Below are positions 25,648 through 36,584 of a DNA stretch of 64,000 nucleotides, piece by piece. Below the pieces are notes generated by a model that worked only from the letters and a program-made list of their open reading frames with translations, had not been told where the DNA came from and did not search any database. This DNA is from Osmia lignaria lignaria (lineage: Eukaryota; Arthropoda; Insecta; Hymenoptera; Megachilidae): assembly GCF_051020975.1 (NCBI RefSeq), contig NC_135038.1, positions 1,982,001 through 2,046,000 on the forward strand, read 5' to 3'. Within the stretch, counting starts at the first letter, position 1. Each line of letters starts with the position of its first letter. Position numbers and translations under genes: made by a program.

Positions 25648-25750
25648 ATAATTATTTAGTAATACGGACCACCCTCCAATGACCTTGACCTTGACAACAT
25701 ATGTCAAGGTCAAGGTCATTGGAGGGTTGTCCGTGTTACTAAATAATTAC
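25648..25750. repeat. 103-bp palindrome with nuclear-receptor half-sites
   Basis: Arms 25648-25696 and 25702-25750 are inverse copies with about two mismatches in 49 bp, around the 5-nt loop ACATA. Each arm contains TCAAGGTCAAGGTCA, i.e. the extended monomer site TCAAGGTCA (FTZ-F1/ERR type) overlapping a second AGGTCA. It lies about 0.9 kb upstream of the YME1L ATG. Confidence 0.85.
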
Positions 25751-26661
25751 GGAAATGTTAGAAAATTCGAAGTAGACGAACGGTTGAGGCAGGCCATGTG
25801 CGTTCTGTCAGCGCAGTTCCCCTCTTCAAGGGAAAATCCTCCAACTTGGGGGTGTCATAAACAAAAGGGCATACTGTCAAAGGCGTTCTCATGACCGAGG
25901 ATTTTTGGGACGGCAGGACATTCTTGTTTTGACCGTCGACGTGTACGACTCGTTAAAATAAAGAATACGTTTTGGTTGTAATACGCCCATCGTTTATTCA
26001 CCTAACCACGATTTTAATCCACCGCTCTTCTTTCCTTACAAAAATTATATATATACATAATATGTATGTAAGTACTTACTTACTACATACTTAAAAAAAA
26101 CAAACAAGAGAGTTAGAAATTTCTACCTGTATATTCATATCATTTAAATAATTAAATAATACACAACATAAAAATAATATCGATATAATGAATTATTTGA
26201 TGTAATGTTTTATTTCAAAATACATGAACTGTCATACATATATATATACATACATGATGACATAAGTCACAAAACCGTTAATTTAAAATATAGTTTAATA
26301 ATGTAAATACATAGTTATAAAATAAAATAAACTTTTATGTGCATACAAAATTAATACAAAAGATTAGGAAATATATATTTTACAAACAAATTTTACGACA
26401 ACAACTTAGATTATGTTTTAATGGATTTGAAATATTCGGAAGTATTTATATATCGCGTATATAAATACGCAACAGACGTTTCCGTTATCGAGTATGTGCA
26501 TGAAGAGTTGTAGGGTTGTATTTCTTATGAAAGACGTTGTTGTCGTGTAATTTAGTTCTGTTTGGATATCCAACAAAAATATTATAATTAGCTACATTCA
26601 TTTCTGTATAACTAGTGTTACTTTTATCTATTTTGTTAGAGCTGTTAAACAGAAGTTTTCA
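25751..26661. other. YME1L upstream region
   Basis: 25751-26040 may be a degraded LTR-like fragment (AATAAAGAATACG at about 25958). From 26040 the DNA becomes very AT-rich host-like sequence leading into the YME1L leader. The promoter is not identifiable by eye. Confidence 0.4.
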
Positions 26662-29600
26662 ATGTTTTCTTTTCAACCTCATAGTCAGGTTTGTATTATT
26701 AATTTGTACGTATAATTACAATCAGAAATGGTTTTAGGTTCAATAAATAACTCACAATTTTTTCATATTTATTCATAGTGCACAGGTTAAACCCAGATTT
26801 GATTTCTTTAACCATGTTTATACATTTTCTAATAACATAACCTTATTTCATTGTAATTGTGTGAGCTGATGAAATTCATATTATTGTTTTACAGTTCTCA
26901 TAAATATATATATATATATTGAAAATTAATCTTTTAAAACGTAAAGTAAATAGTGTTTTATATAAATATATGTTTATTTTAGTTAAAAAAATTATATAAT
27001 TTTGATTACAGAAAACCAATTACCATTTATCATTTTTAGGTGTTATATCATCTGACACAATTAACTTCGATAGTCAATTCAAAATCTACCCCGTTTTCAG
27101 CTAAAATTAAGAAACACAATGAGATTAAAAAAGCTACAGATGATGTTTTGCCTATTAGTTCATCAGAAGTAAGAAATATCTTTTTATTTGTTATTTAGAA
27201 TTATAATAATTACTTATTAAGGTTAAATTTTGTTTTAGGCTGCAAAAAGTTATGTGGATATGTTAACAACCAAATTAAAGATGTATGATATTATTACAAT
27301 GTTTGACATCAACACAAATAATGTTCTAGTAATATTAGATCGACTTTCTATGAAAACTTTGAAAAGAAATTTAGAGAAAAATAATAGATGGAAAGTATCT
27401 TATGTATCAGGATCAAATTTTAATCAAAACAAACAAAAAATCCTTTGCGCACAATTTACGAAACAACTTGTTTTGCCTACTATGTATTTAACGTCTGTGA
27501 AGCATCACAAAACATCATGCACTTTATGCACTGCAAATCCATTTAATTATCATGTACAAATTCGTGGTTTTAAAACAAAACGTAGTATAAACATAGAATT
27601 TGAAAAAAATGCATCATTTCTAAACAGATTTAGAAACCGGCTTGGTCAACTTTCAGATACAGTAAGACTATTCTTTATTTATACCAAAAAGATTTTATTT
27701 GCTTTACAAATAAATTCTTTATTTTATAGAATACAAGATGGAATTTTAAAGATAAAGATCCTGTTACACTTAGATCTTTGTTTAGTCAAGATAATAGTCA
27801 AAAGTCACCAGAGGAACATAAAAAAATTGCAGCAGCTTTTATAGAAGGATATGAAGCAGGACTTCAACGAAAACGTACATCTGGTGGATGGCATAAAATA
27901 ATATCTGGCTTATTCATAGGTACTCTACTAATAATACTTTGGTATGGAGGTATGTAAATTTCATAGTTTTATAAGATATTTTTAGTTATTGTGAACAAAT
28001 GATTATTAACAAATTTTTTTTATATTTGAGTAAATACGTTCTTACTGTAGAAGAAATAATTTATTGAATAGAAAGAGAAAAGATCTTAAAAATTTAAGAC
28101 CCTCAAATTAATTAATTATTTGTAATATTGTTAAGTAATCAAATAACAAAATTGTATACATATATATCTTGTTGCTAACACTTCAACACAATTAATTTCA
28201 ATATTATTATGCAGTAAAATATTAGAGTAGGTGTTAAACAATAGGTTAGGATTGTTAATAACGTAATTCTTTACGTATTTCTAATGTTATAGTTTATGCT
28301 GTAGGAAGTGGATTACGATTTTCAATGGATGGTGGCAGATTTAGACCAGAAACAACAGACATAACTTTTAGCGACGTCAAAGGAGTATGTATATTATTAT
28401 AGATTCAATATATATCATATAAAGTTATACCAAAGTTGTAAACATATATTTTTTTGCTCGCGTATGGTCAGGTTGCAGAAGCTAAACAAGAATTGAGAGA
28501 TATAGTTGAATTTTTGAAAAATCCAGAAAAATTTTCTGCACTTGGTGCAAAGTTACCTAAAGGTGTGTTATTAGTAGGACCACCTGGAACAGGGAAAACG
28601 CTGTTAGCTCGAGCAGTAGCTGGCGAAGCTGGTGTACCATTTTTTCAAGCAGCTGGTCCAGAATTTGATGAAATTTTAGTAGGACAAGGTGCACGCAGAA
28701 TGAGAGATTTATTCAGTAAGTTATTAAAAAAATAACTATTATAAATGTCTAAGAATTATGAAATTGTACTCTTTTCATTCTTTTTGATGAAAATGTAGTG
28801 TATGTGTAAGTGTATGTGTGAGAATTAAATTGATTAATTTTAATCAGAAAGATTGAGCAATTTATTAATTTTTTTAGAAGCAGCAAAACAAAGAGCACCT
28901 GCTGTGATATTTATAGATGAAATTGATTCTGTTGGTGCGGAACGAACAAATTCATCTGTTCATCCATATGCAAATCAAACAGTGAATCAGCTACTTACCG
29001 AAATGGATGGGTAAATATACAATTTTCTTTTCCTATTTTGTTATAATATTTCTTGGATATTTAGTACTATGAACAATACACAGTACAAGGTATATAAAGC
29101 GTAACAGACTGTTTTCTTTGAAACAAATAGAGGTAGAACAAGCTTAAGGGGGTAGACACGGCACGTGACTTCTCCGATTTGGGACGTCGGTATTACAGCA
29201 GTTTTTTCGTTGGGCCTGGTGGAGCCACTTGCGTGTTTTGTTACGAACTTGAAAGGTTTAATTCTCAGCTAGCGTGCGCGCAACACGATCTAGGAAGGCA
29301 ACAGCGGCTCAAGTATTTTTACAAACACATTCAAAAGCTCATCTCGCCAGAGGCATCGCGATGATACGCATGAAGAACGAAAGCGAAACATTGGCGCGTG
29401 TTTAGAGTGAGATGTACGGTGATCATGCTATTTTTCTTTCAACCCAAATGATAGAATTGTTCCGCTCCGATAAATTCTGACTGACCAAACGCGTGGATTT
29501 TATATAGCGCACCGTAGCACCTCTCGCTGCTGAAAAATATATTGTTAGAAACGATAGGAAAAGGTTTGTGATATAGAAACGGCTGAATTTAATATTTTCA

Positions 29601-32600
29601 AGAACGTCTTTATTTCCGTGTTTTCCGCTTTGCGTCGGGAAAACGACTGCTGCCCTTTTCCTTGCGCGGGCCTGGCCCACGCTGTCCCAGAATACCTCAG
29701 CATACAAGGGCGGTGGTGTTAACGGACGAAGACTAGGCGCGTCTCCTCCGTTGACACCATGGTCCTTTTGAAATTTCTTGACGCCTTACAATATGCCTAC
29801 TCTGAAGAACCAAAGGAACGTGCAATCAGAATAATTTTTAGAAAAAGTTATTAACTTCGGATGAAGTTCCGAATTCGACCGGTCGCCGATCAAGATGAAA
29901 TTTTAAGGGGCAGGGGGGAGGTGGGAGGGGACCCCGAATATAAAGTGGTATTTTCGGCTTCCTATTAGTTTCCGAGATATTAATTAAAAACTTTCGTACA
30001 ATACATAGAATTTTTCCTATACAAACGTAACTAACACAACCGTCTTCGCTGTAGTAAGCTGACATCAAGTGCCGAACAGCCGTTGACACAGCGGGGGTTC
30101 CAACTTGACTATCTATAGGGTGTCCTATTCGAAACTTTGGAGATACGACGACTGTCGTAGCGTTGCCTAACCTTTATTTATCTAGCCTAACCTGACCTAC
30201 GTATACATCAAATGTGTTTAATTCCTTGGGAATTAGTAATACAATATAAAACATAACATAATGTAACTAAAAAAATGGATTTTACATGGTACATCCTATA
30301 GAAACGGAAGACGATATTGCTATGGTGTGAACGGCTGTTCGACACTTCACGATGACGGTTGCTACATCGAAGACGGTAGTGTTAACTACGTCTGTATAGG
30401 AAAAATTCTATGTATTGTACAAAAGTTTTTAATTAATATCTCGGAAACTAATAGGAAGCCGAAGATACCACTTTATATTTGGGGTCGTCTACCTGCTCCC
30501 AACCTACCCTCCAAATTTCATCTTGATCGGCGACCGGTCGTATTCAGAACTACAGCCTTAACTTCTTTAAATAAAGGTTTTTTTTATTAATAAAAGTATA
30601 CAGGATACGTCATGCAATTGGGACGGGTTATATCTTGAATTTGGTAAGAGATAGGAAAAAGCGGTTTATGTAAAAGTTCAATGGTATGATAATGTCTATT
30701 TTTCTGTGATTTCATTTTCTTCGTAAATGCAACGATGCACTCAAAAAATGCAAATCCACTTTTTATTTAAATGGAATTGCATTTTTTTTTTTTTACTTGT
30801 GTCAACTTCTTGAAACATTCTTCATAAAAAAGTACTATGGTACTATTAGAACTAATAAATGGAGGGACCTAGCGTCTATGCAGTAAAAGCTGAATGTATG
30901 CAATAGAGCTTGGGAACCAGACGTTGCATATATCCAGCCGAGGAGTCGAATCTCGGATTACACGCGACGACCAGCCACGCGTGAACGTAGAAAGAGACCG
31001 ACAGTGGAGGAGAGAGAGAGGTTCAATGATCAAAGGAAAAAGCCAAAACGTATCGGCGCGACTAATACTAATTCAATTATAAAACTTTTTTATTTTTGAC
31101 TTTTTTTTACTGAAACTTTTACTAGCGCATTGGTGAAATTGTTCTGATTAAAATGATACCAAACACGATATACTTTGAATCGGGCGAGGTTTTTAATGGG
31201 GCGCTGTGAAAAATCCAGGCAGGCGGTAGTCAAAACTTAGCGAAAAGGGACAATCTCAACATTCAAAATGGGGGAAGGACAGCATGACTGTAGTGCGTCT
31301 CACTCAGCGTTCGGGCGTTGTTGCCTTTTTTGCTTGCCTTCGCAGCACAGTCGAGTGACGTAATCAAGCTAACGCTTGATTCTGGCTACAATTCCAGATC
31401 GGCAGCCTTTTTAGTTTGTCGCCACCTTATAATTACTAGCTAAACTAAATTTGTCACGTGACTTGCTCTGTATTATCCAGATAATGGCGGAACTCGTATG
31501 TGGGAATGCTTTCACGGGAATACAGTTTTCGTCCTTATATGAGAAGATTTTGATCTAAATAGGTGTATATTCAAAAGAGGAAAGTTCGATGCAGGGCGAT
31601 CTGGTCACTGTTTGAGTCACAGAACTGTTTTAGTGACCTAAAAAATACTTGGAACTTGCTGATGTATTTTCTCGATTTTTCCTCTACTTTGGACACTCAT
31701 ATTATTAGATATCAACACAATTTCGTTGAACCATGACCAGACCGCGCTGCATTGGACCTTCCTCCTTCGAATGAGCCCTCACCCAGCCCCAAACCTTGTC
31801 ATATAAGGACGATAAGTGTATTCCCGTAAACCCCTTTTTAGGGGATTCAACGAGATTGTGTTGATATCTAATAATATGAGTGTCCAAAGTAGAGGAAAAA
31901 TCGAGAAAATACACCCGCAGAATCCAAGTACATTTTAGGTCACTAAAAGAGTTTTGTAACTCAAACGATGACCTGAGCCCCTACGTTGAACTTTCCTCTT
32001 TCGAATGAGCCGGCACCCAGCCACAAGTCTTCTCATATAAGGACAAATAACCGATTCCCGTAAATTCCTTAATAGGCTCGTTTTTGCCGGTAATGTCACC
32101 TCGCTGCATTACCCGTACAAATTGTAATACTTTAGATGATTCATTCTCTATAGTTAAATCTTATATAGAGTAATTTGGTTTTCTTTGTGTACTTTGTATA
32201 TTATATTTTTTGTAATCTTTATTTTTTAAAAATATGTTTGCATCGTTCCAGTAAATTATTTAAATTCTAGTAACATGAATTTATTATTTTATAAACTTCA
32301 CAGAGAATCATTTTACAGCATAAAAATGTATAGTCTCATTTAAAAAGAAATTGCTTAAAAATTCTGTTTATTGTCTTGCAATTAAAAACAAGCGTTATTG
32401 AGAAAAATAACTGTAATTAAATGTAATTAATATAGGTTCTTTTTCTATTACTTTTTTTATTTTTATATTAAAAAATGGATATCAATTGTTTTTTTATAAT
32501 TGTAGATTTCTTCAAAATGAAGGAGTTATAGTATTAGGTGCAACAAATAGGCGCGACGATTTGGACAAAGCATTAATGCGACCTGGACGTTTTGATGTTG

Positions 32601-34538
32601 AAGTTGTTGTCGATGTACCGGATTACATGAGCCGAAAAGAAATTTTTGATTTATATCTATCAAGAATATTAACAAAAGATGTTGACTCGGAATATTTAGC
32701 AAGATGTACTGTTGGATTTACTGGAGCTGATATAGAGAATATGGTACCATCTTGTCGGATATGTTTTAATTATGCGAATAAAATATATATTTTAAGTTAA
32801 TTTTGATATTTGTAAAGGTTAATCAAGCAGCTTTGAAAGCAGCTATAAATGATGCAGAATATGTGACGATGAATCACTTAGAATATGCTAGAGACAAATT
32901 AATCATGGGTCCGGAAAGAAAATATAAAATCAAGGATGCTGAAGCCAATCGTATCACAGCATATCATGAAGCAGGACACGCATTGGTTGCGTTTTATACT
33001 ACAGACGCGCCAGCAATACATAAAATTAGCATCATGCCTCATGGACATTCTTTAGGGCATGTAAGTGTTAATTCATAACACTAATTTATAAATTTTACAA
33101 TATTATTGTATGTTTAATATCTTTCTTCAAATACAATGTATATACTTCTTTCAGACAGCGTTTTTAGCTACCAAAGATGAAGTTCACGTCACAAAATCTC
33201 AGTTATTAGCTCAGATGGATTGTGCAATGGGTGGTCGTGCTGCAGAAGAATTAATTTTTGGACCGGACAAAGTAACATCAGGAGCATTAAGCGATTTCAA
33301 GGTTCTTTTAATTTGTTTATACAGGGTGTTTCACTCGATTTTAACATCTTGATTTCTTCGCCATTATTACTCGTACCGGAAAATGTTTCAGTCGAGAATT
33401 GGATGGTGTTGAGTGGGGCATAATGTGATGTTATTAGTTCATTCGTTGGTGGATGCGTAAAGGTCATATGAACGACAACTTTGTTTTTTTAAATAAAATT
33501 ATATACATTTTATTTTATACTATTCTTCATAAAAAAGTATTTATTTATGTTGAAAAATTAGTAGTTTAGGTGATATTTCAATTTAAATAATTTTATAGGA
33601 TATCGTTATTGTCACACTAAGCATCTGCTCTGTATTCACCGACGCCGACGTTAGCGTAACATAAACGCTATTTAAATTGAAATATCTCCTCAACTGCTAA
33701 TTTTTTAACATAAATAGGTTAATATTTTTTTGTAAGGAATATCCAACGGCGTCGATTGATGCATTAAAAAGTATATAATTCCATTTAAAAAAACAAAGTT
33801 GCCGTTGCCAAAAAACAAACATGACCTTAACACGTCCACCTGTGAATGAGCTAATAACACCACATTGTGCCTCACTCGACACCATCTAACTTTAATCTGA
33901 AACATTTTCCGGTTCGAGTAATAATAGCGAAGAAATCAAGATGTCAAAATCGAGTGAAACACCCTGTATATTAGCATATACAGAACTCTTATTTTTTGCA
34001 GTTAATATATAGTCACATGGTAGTCAATTTCAGTTTAATACAAGTTTTATATTTATAGACAACATAACGATAAAGTGTATTTAAAATATAAAATAATGTT
34101 AACAATTATTTTTTAGGGAGCAACTACCATTGCTGAGAAAATGGTAAATTTATACGGTATGTCTGAGAAAGTTGGTTTTGGAGTGCGAACAATGAATGAA
34201 AAGGAAGGATATAAACCAGGTCCTTCGACGATTGATCTCGCTGACACTGAAGTCAAATGTCTATTACAAGTAAATTTTTTCACTGTATATTAAGTAAATA
34301 ATATATATATTTTAAGTTATACATTTTAAAAGTTCTTATATTTTAGGAATCATATGACCGTGCAAAAACAATATTACAAAAGCATGCGAAAGAACTTAAA
34401 AGATTAGCAGATGCGTTACTTAAATATGAAACATTAAACTATAAAGATTTAAAAGCTGTTATTAACGAAGAAAAATTTCCAATTGAAACATTAAATAATC
34501 AACCGCGAATTATAGAACCATCTGAACATGTATTATAA
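26662..34538 (+). CDS. YME1L: YME1L, ATP-dependent zinc metalloprotease of the mitochondrial inner membrane (i-AAA), 12 coding exons
   Basis: Exons: 26662-26688, 27040-27168, 27239-27661, 27730-27949, 28293-28384, 28472-28715, 28878-29010, 32506-32743, 32818-33060, 33155-33301, 34117-34269, 34347-34538. Total 2,241 nt, 746 aa, with all phases compatible. The N terminus MFSFQPHSQVLYHL and the later RGFKT block match YME1L1, not the m-AAA subunits. Layout: mitochondrial presequence and linker, one membrane span at about 250-271, AAA domain with Walker A GPPGTGKT (333-340), Walker B IFIDEID (389-395), second region of homology ATNRRDDLDKALMRPGRFD (435-453), then the M41 protease with HEAGH (552-556) and a third zinc ligand Asp near 630 (TSGALSDF). 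It degrades inner-membrane and intermembrane-space proteins, including OPA1-type substrates. The pore-loop position usually Phe/Tyr before VG is Leu (ILVGQG). Exon 1 carries only nine codons. Introns 7 and 10 hold transposons. Confidence 0.95.
29148..32116. mobile_element. TTAA-type non-autonomous element in YME1L intron 7, copy 1
   Basis: Begins TTAA-GGGGGTAGACACGGCACGTG at 29144 and ends in GTAATGTCACCTCGCTGCAT and TACCCGT near 32116; the last few bases and the right TTAA are lost. It is homologous from end to end with 50265-53159, and its right end with 57695-58178. TTAA targets point to piggyBac or Kolobok. No transposase frame survives. Inside, 31655-31740 and 31840-31930 form an inverted pair (shared GGACACTCATATTATTAGAT). 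It fills most of the 3.5-kb intron, starting 137 bp after the 5' splice site. Confidence 0.8.
29859..30557. mobile_element. Long-TIR DNA element with 8-bp TSD, nested in the TTAA element
   Basis: 699 bp flanked by TTAACTTC at 29851-29858 and 30558-30565. The homologous TTAA copy at 50265 has a single uninterrupted TTAACTTC there (about 50960), so this is a clean insertion. Arms of about 245 bp (GGATGAAGTTCCGAATTCGA on the left, GGCTGTAGTTCTGAATACGA on the right after inversion). The 8-bp duplication and GG start fit Merlin; hAT or P-like cannot be excluded. A second member is at 11938-12854. Confidence 0.8.
33322..33966. mobile_element. 645-bp MITE with CAGGGTGTTTCACTCG ends in YME1L intron 10
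   Basis: TA target duplications at 33320-33321 and 33967-33968. TIR CAGGGTGTTTCACTCGATTT; the arms extend about 190 bp (matched AATTATATAC inner ends). Its first base is 20 bp after the GT of the exon-10 donor, so nearly the whole 815-bp intron is transposon. Confidence 0.85.
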
Positions 34539-34573
34539 CTAGTATACAGAAATTCAGTTTAAATGGTAATTAA

Positions 34574-34579
34574 AATAAA
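34574..34579 (+). promoter_or_regulatory. Possible YME1L polyadenylation signal
   Basis: AATAAA 36 nt after the YME1L stop, in AT-rich DNA. Other AATAAA-like hexamers follow, so the cleavage site used is uncertain. Confidence 0.4.
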
Positions 34580-34874
34580 TTATTTGTTGCAATATCACAT
34601 TTTATAATTACACTTTATATTACTGGATTATATTAACAAATATTACATATATACTGAATTATTAAATTTCTTTTAAAATGTATTAGTTTCACAATTCTTC
34701 ATAATGTGGTAGTTTTAGTTTCTTGTCACTGACATTTTTAATATACATATATCAGATTTTGTATAATATTTCTTGTAAACTTATTTATGTACAAATAGTC
34801 TCGACTGAATCATATATCATAATAAAAAGTAGACTAAGATGCATAGAGAAAAGTAAAATGTACATAATCATATA

Positions 34875-35318
34875 CAGGGTGTGTTATAATATGTGGGACT
34901 CATTCAGGAGTAGATAATAAGCACAAAAACAATAAAAAAGTTCTATAAACACGTGTCCTATTTGATCTTGTTTCGAAATTATAGCCACGTTTATATTTCA
35001 ACAATCCACAAGTACTTGCCTTTATAGAAGGCACTCGAAAAGATTGTCCTCGGTCTGTATGCAAGTCATCGTATCAATGAATTTCGAAATTTTTAAAAAA
35101 TTCTAAGTGTACGTCAAATTTGCTGGCAGTCTTGTTACATACGTGCAAGGAATATAACACTGTCAACAACATAAGTAGTTGCAGATTATTGATACACAAA
35201 ATTGATCATAATTTTGAAACATGGTCAAATGGGACATATGTTTACATGCACTTTTTCCATTGCTTTTGTGTTTCCTGTCTACACCTGAAGTGGGTCCCAC
35301 ATATTACGAAACACCCTG
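34875..35318. mobile_element. 444-bp MITE, CAGGGTGTGTTATAAT family
   Basis: TA on both sides (34873-34874 and 35319-35320). The ends share AATATGTGGGAC in inverted orientation next to CAGGGTGT. It lies about 340 bp downstream of the YME1L stop. No coding capacity. Confidence 0.8.
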
Positions 35319-35965
35319 TATAATTTTATAATTATGTATTTTAGAGAATTTTATTATATTCTTTTAAACTTACTAAATATATCTTACAAATATAACTAAA
35401 TTATAATTCTAGACAAAAATTTGTATTCTTCAATTACATAAACAGTATGTATATAATGTCCTTATTACATTATACATATTTTATCATTTGAAATATCAAA
35501 TAAGTGTCAGCCATACGAGTTCACTTGATTGTATTTTGGTTACTAATATTGTAATAAAGTTCTTTTTTTACATTAAGATATTAGGTGTACAAATTAAATT
35601 TGAATGTTTTTCCGCGCTTCTATGGTATTTTTAGTGCTGATAATAAATAGCGCCAAACTATCAATATCAATGACGATTACTTAAATAATGGAAGTTACTA
35701 TAATTTTATAAAAATAAATTTTTAATTAAATAAAACACAAGGACTGAATTAATTTGTATACCTAATAATTTTGTTTCTAATTGTACGTCAATGAAAAAAA
35801 ATTAAGAATTGTTTACTGCAAGTATGTATGTATGTATGTATGTATGTAGGTACGTACGTATGTATGTATGTATATACATACAGTCACAGCCGAATCTAGC
35901 ACTGTTCGTTGCAGCTAAGTTGCCGTCCAATCAAATTCGTTGACCTACCTCCAGTCACACGTATT
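35319..35965. other. AT-rich intergenic DNA with a GTAT microsatellite
   Basis: No gene. 35822-35880 is an imperfect GTAT tandem run. 35910-35965 is a fragment of repeat A, ending in the GTATT that was duplicated by the adjoining insertion. Confidence 0.5.
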
Positions 35966-36579
35966 CACAGCCGACTCTAGTATTAGCCATGCTGAACAAC
36001 GTGGCAACACCGCTCACGTGACAATCGGGAGTCCTATTTTCAAAAACAGAGTCCTGTGCTCGGAATTGTAATTAACGTCTTTTTTAATTAAAAGCTGTTG
36101 TAATATACACTATATTGTATTAATTATGTATAAACAATACATAAACGTTGCAACTATGGCAAATAGAAGTGATGTGGTAGTATAAAATTGTTATAAATGT
36201 GATATATATTTTGTGTACTCTCAAAGTAGTTTGGTGTTGTGAAGCATGATATTTGAAATATTTACAGTGGTTTCAAGAAAATTTAGGTATGAAGCAAAAT
36301 GAAACCATCTTTGGATCAAATTGAAACATTTAAGAATTGATGAACGTGTATATAAGTTAATAAAAACCTTGAAACAAGCGAAATTATTGGAACGAAACCA
36401 AAGAGGTTATGTGAAGTCCAGAGAGTAGTCGGGAGTCTGACGACGTTGATTGGCTAAGAGTCCGGGAGTCCGGGAGTCCGGGAGGCAGATAGAGTAGGCT
36501 AGGTGTTGATATATTCAGACCGGACTCCCGGGGTGTTGCCATTTTTACTTCAGCACGGCTAGTACTAGAGTCGGCTGTG
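35966..36579. mobile_element. TIR element with CACAGCC ends, copy 2, 5-bp TSD
   Basis: 614 bp between CACAGCCGACTCTAGTA and its inverse, flanked by GTATT at 35961-35965 and 36580-36584. The related uninterrupted site at 14404-14412 (CACACGTATTATG) has one GTATT, which defines the insertion exactly. Close direct repeat of 2299-2924. The 5-bp duplication and CACAG start leave Transib as one possible affiliation, but the heptamer is not the usual one. Non-autonomous. Confidence 0.8.
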
Positions 36580-36584
36580 GTATT

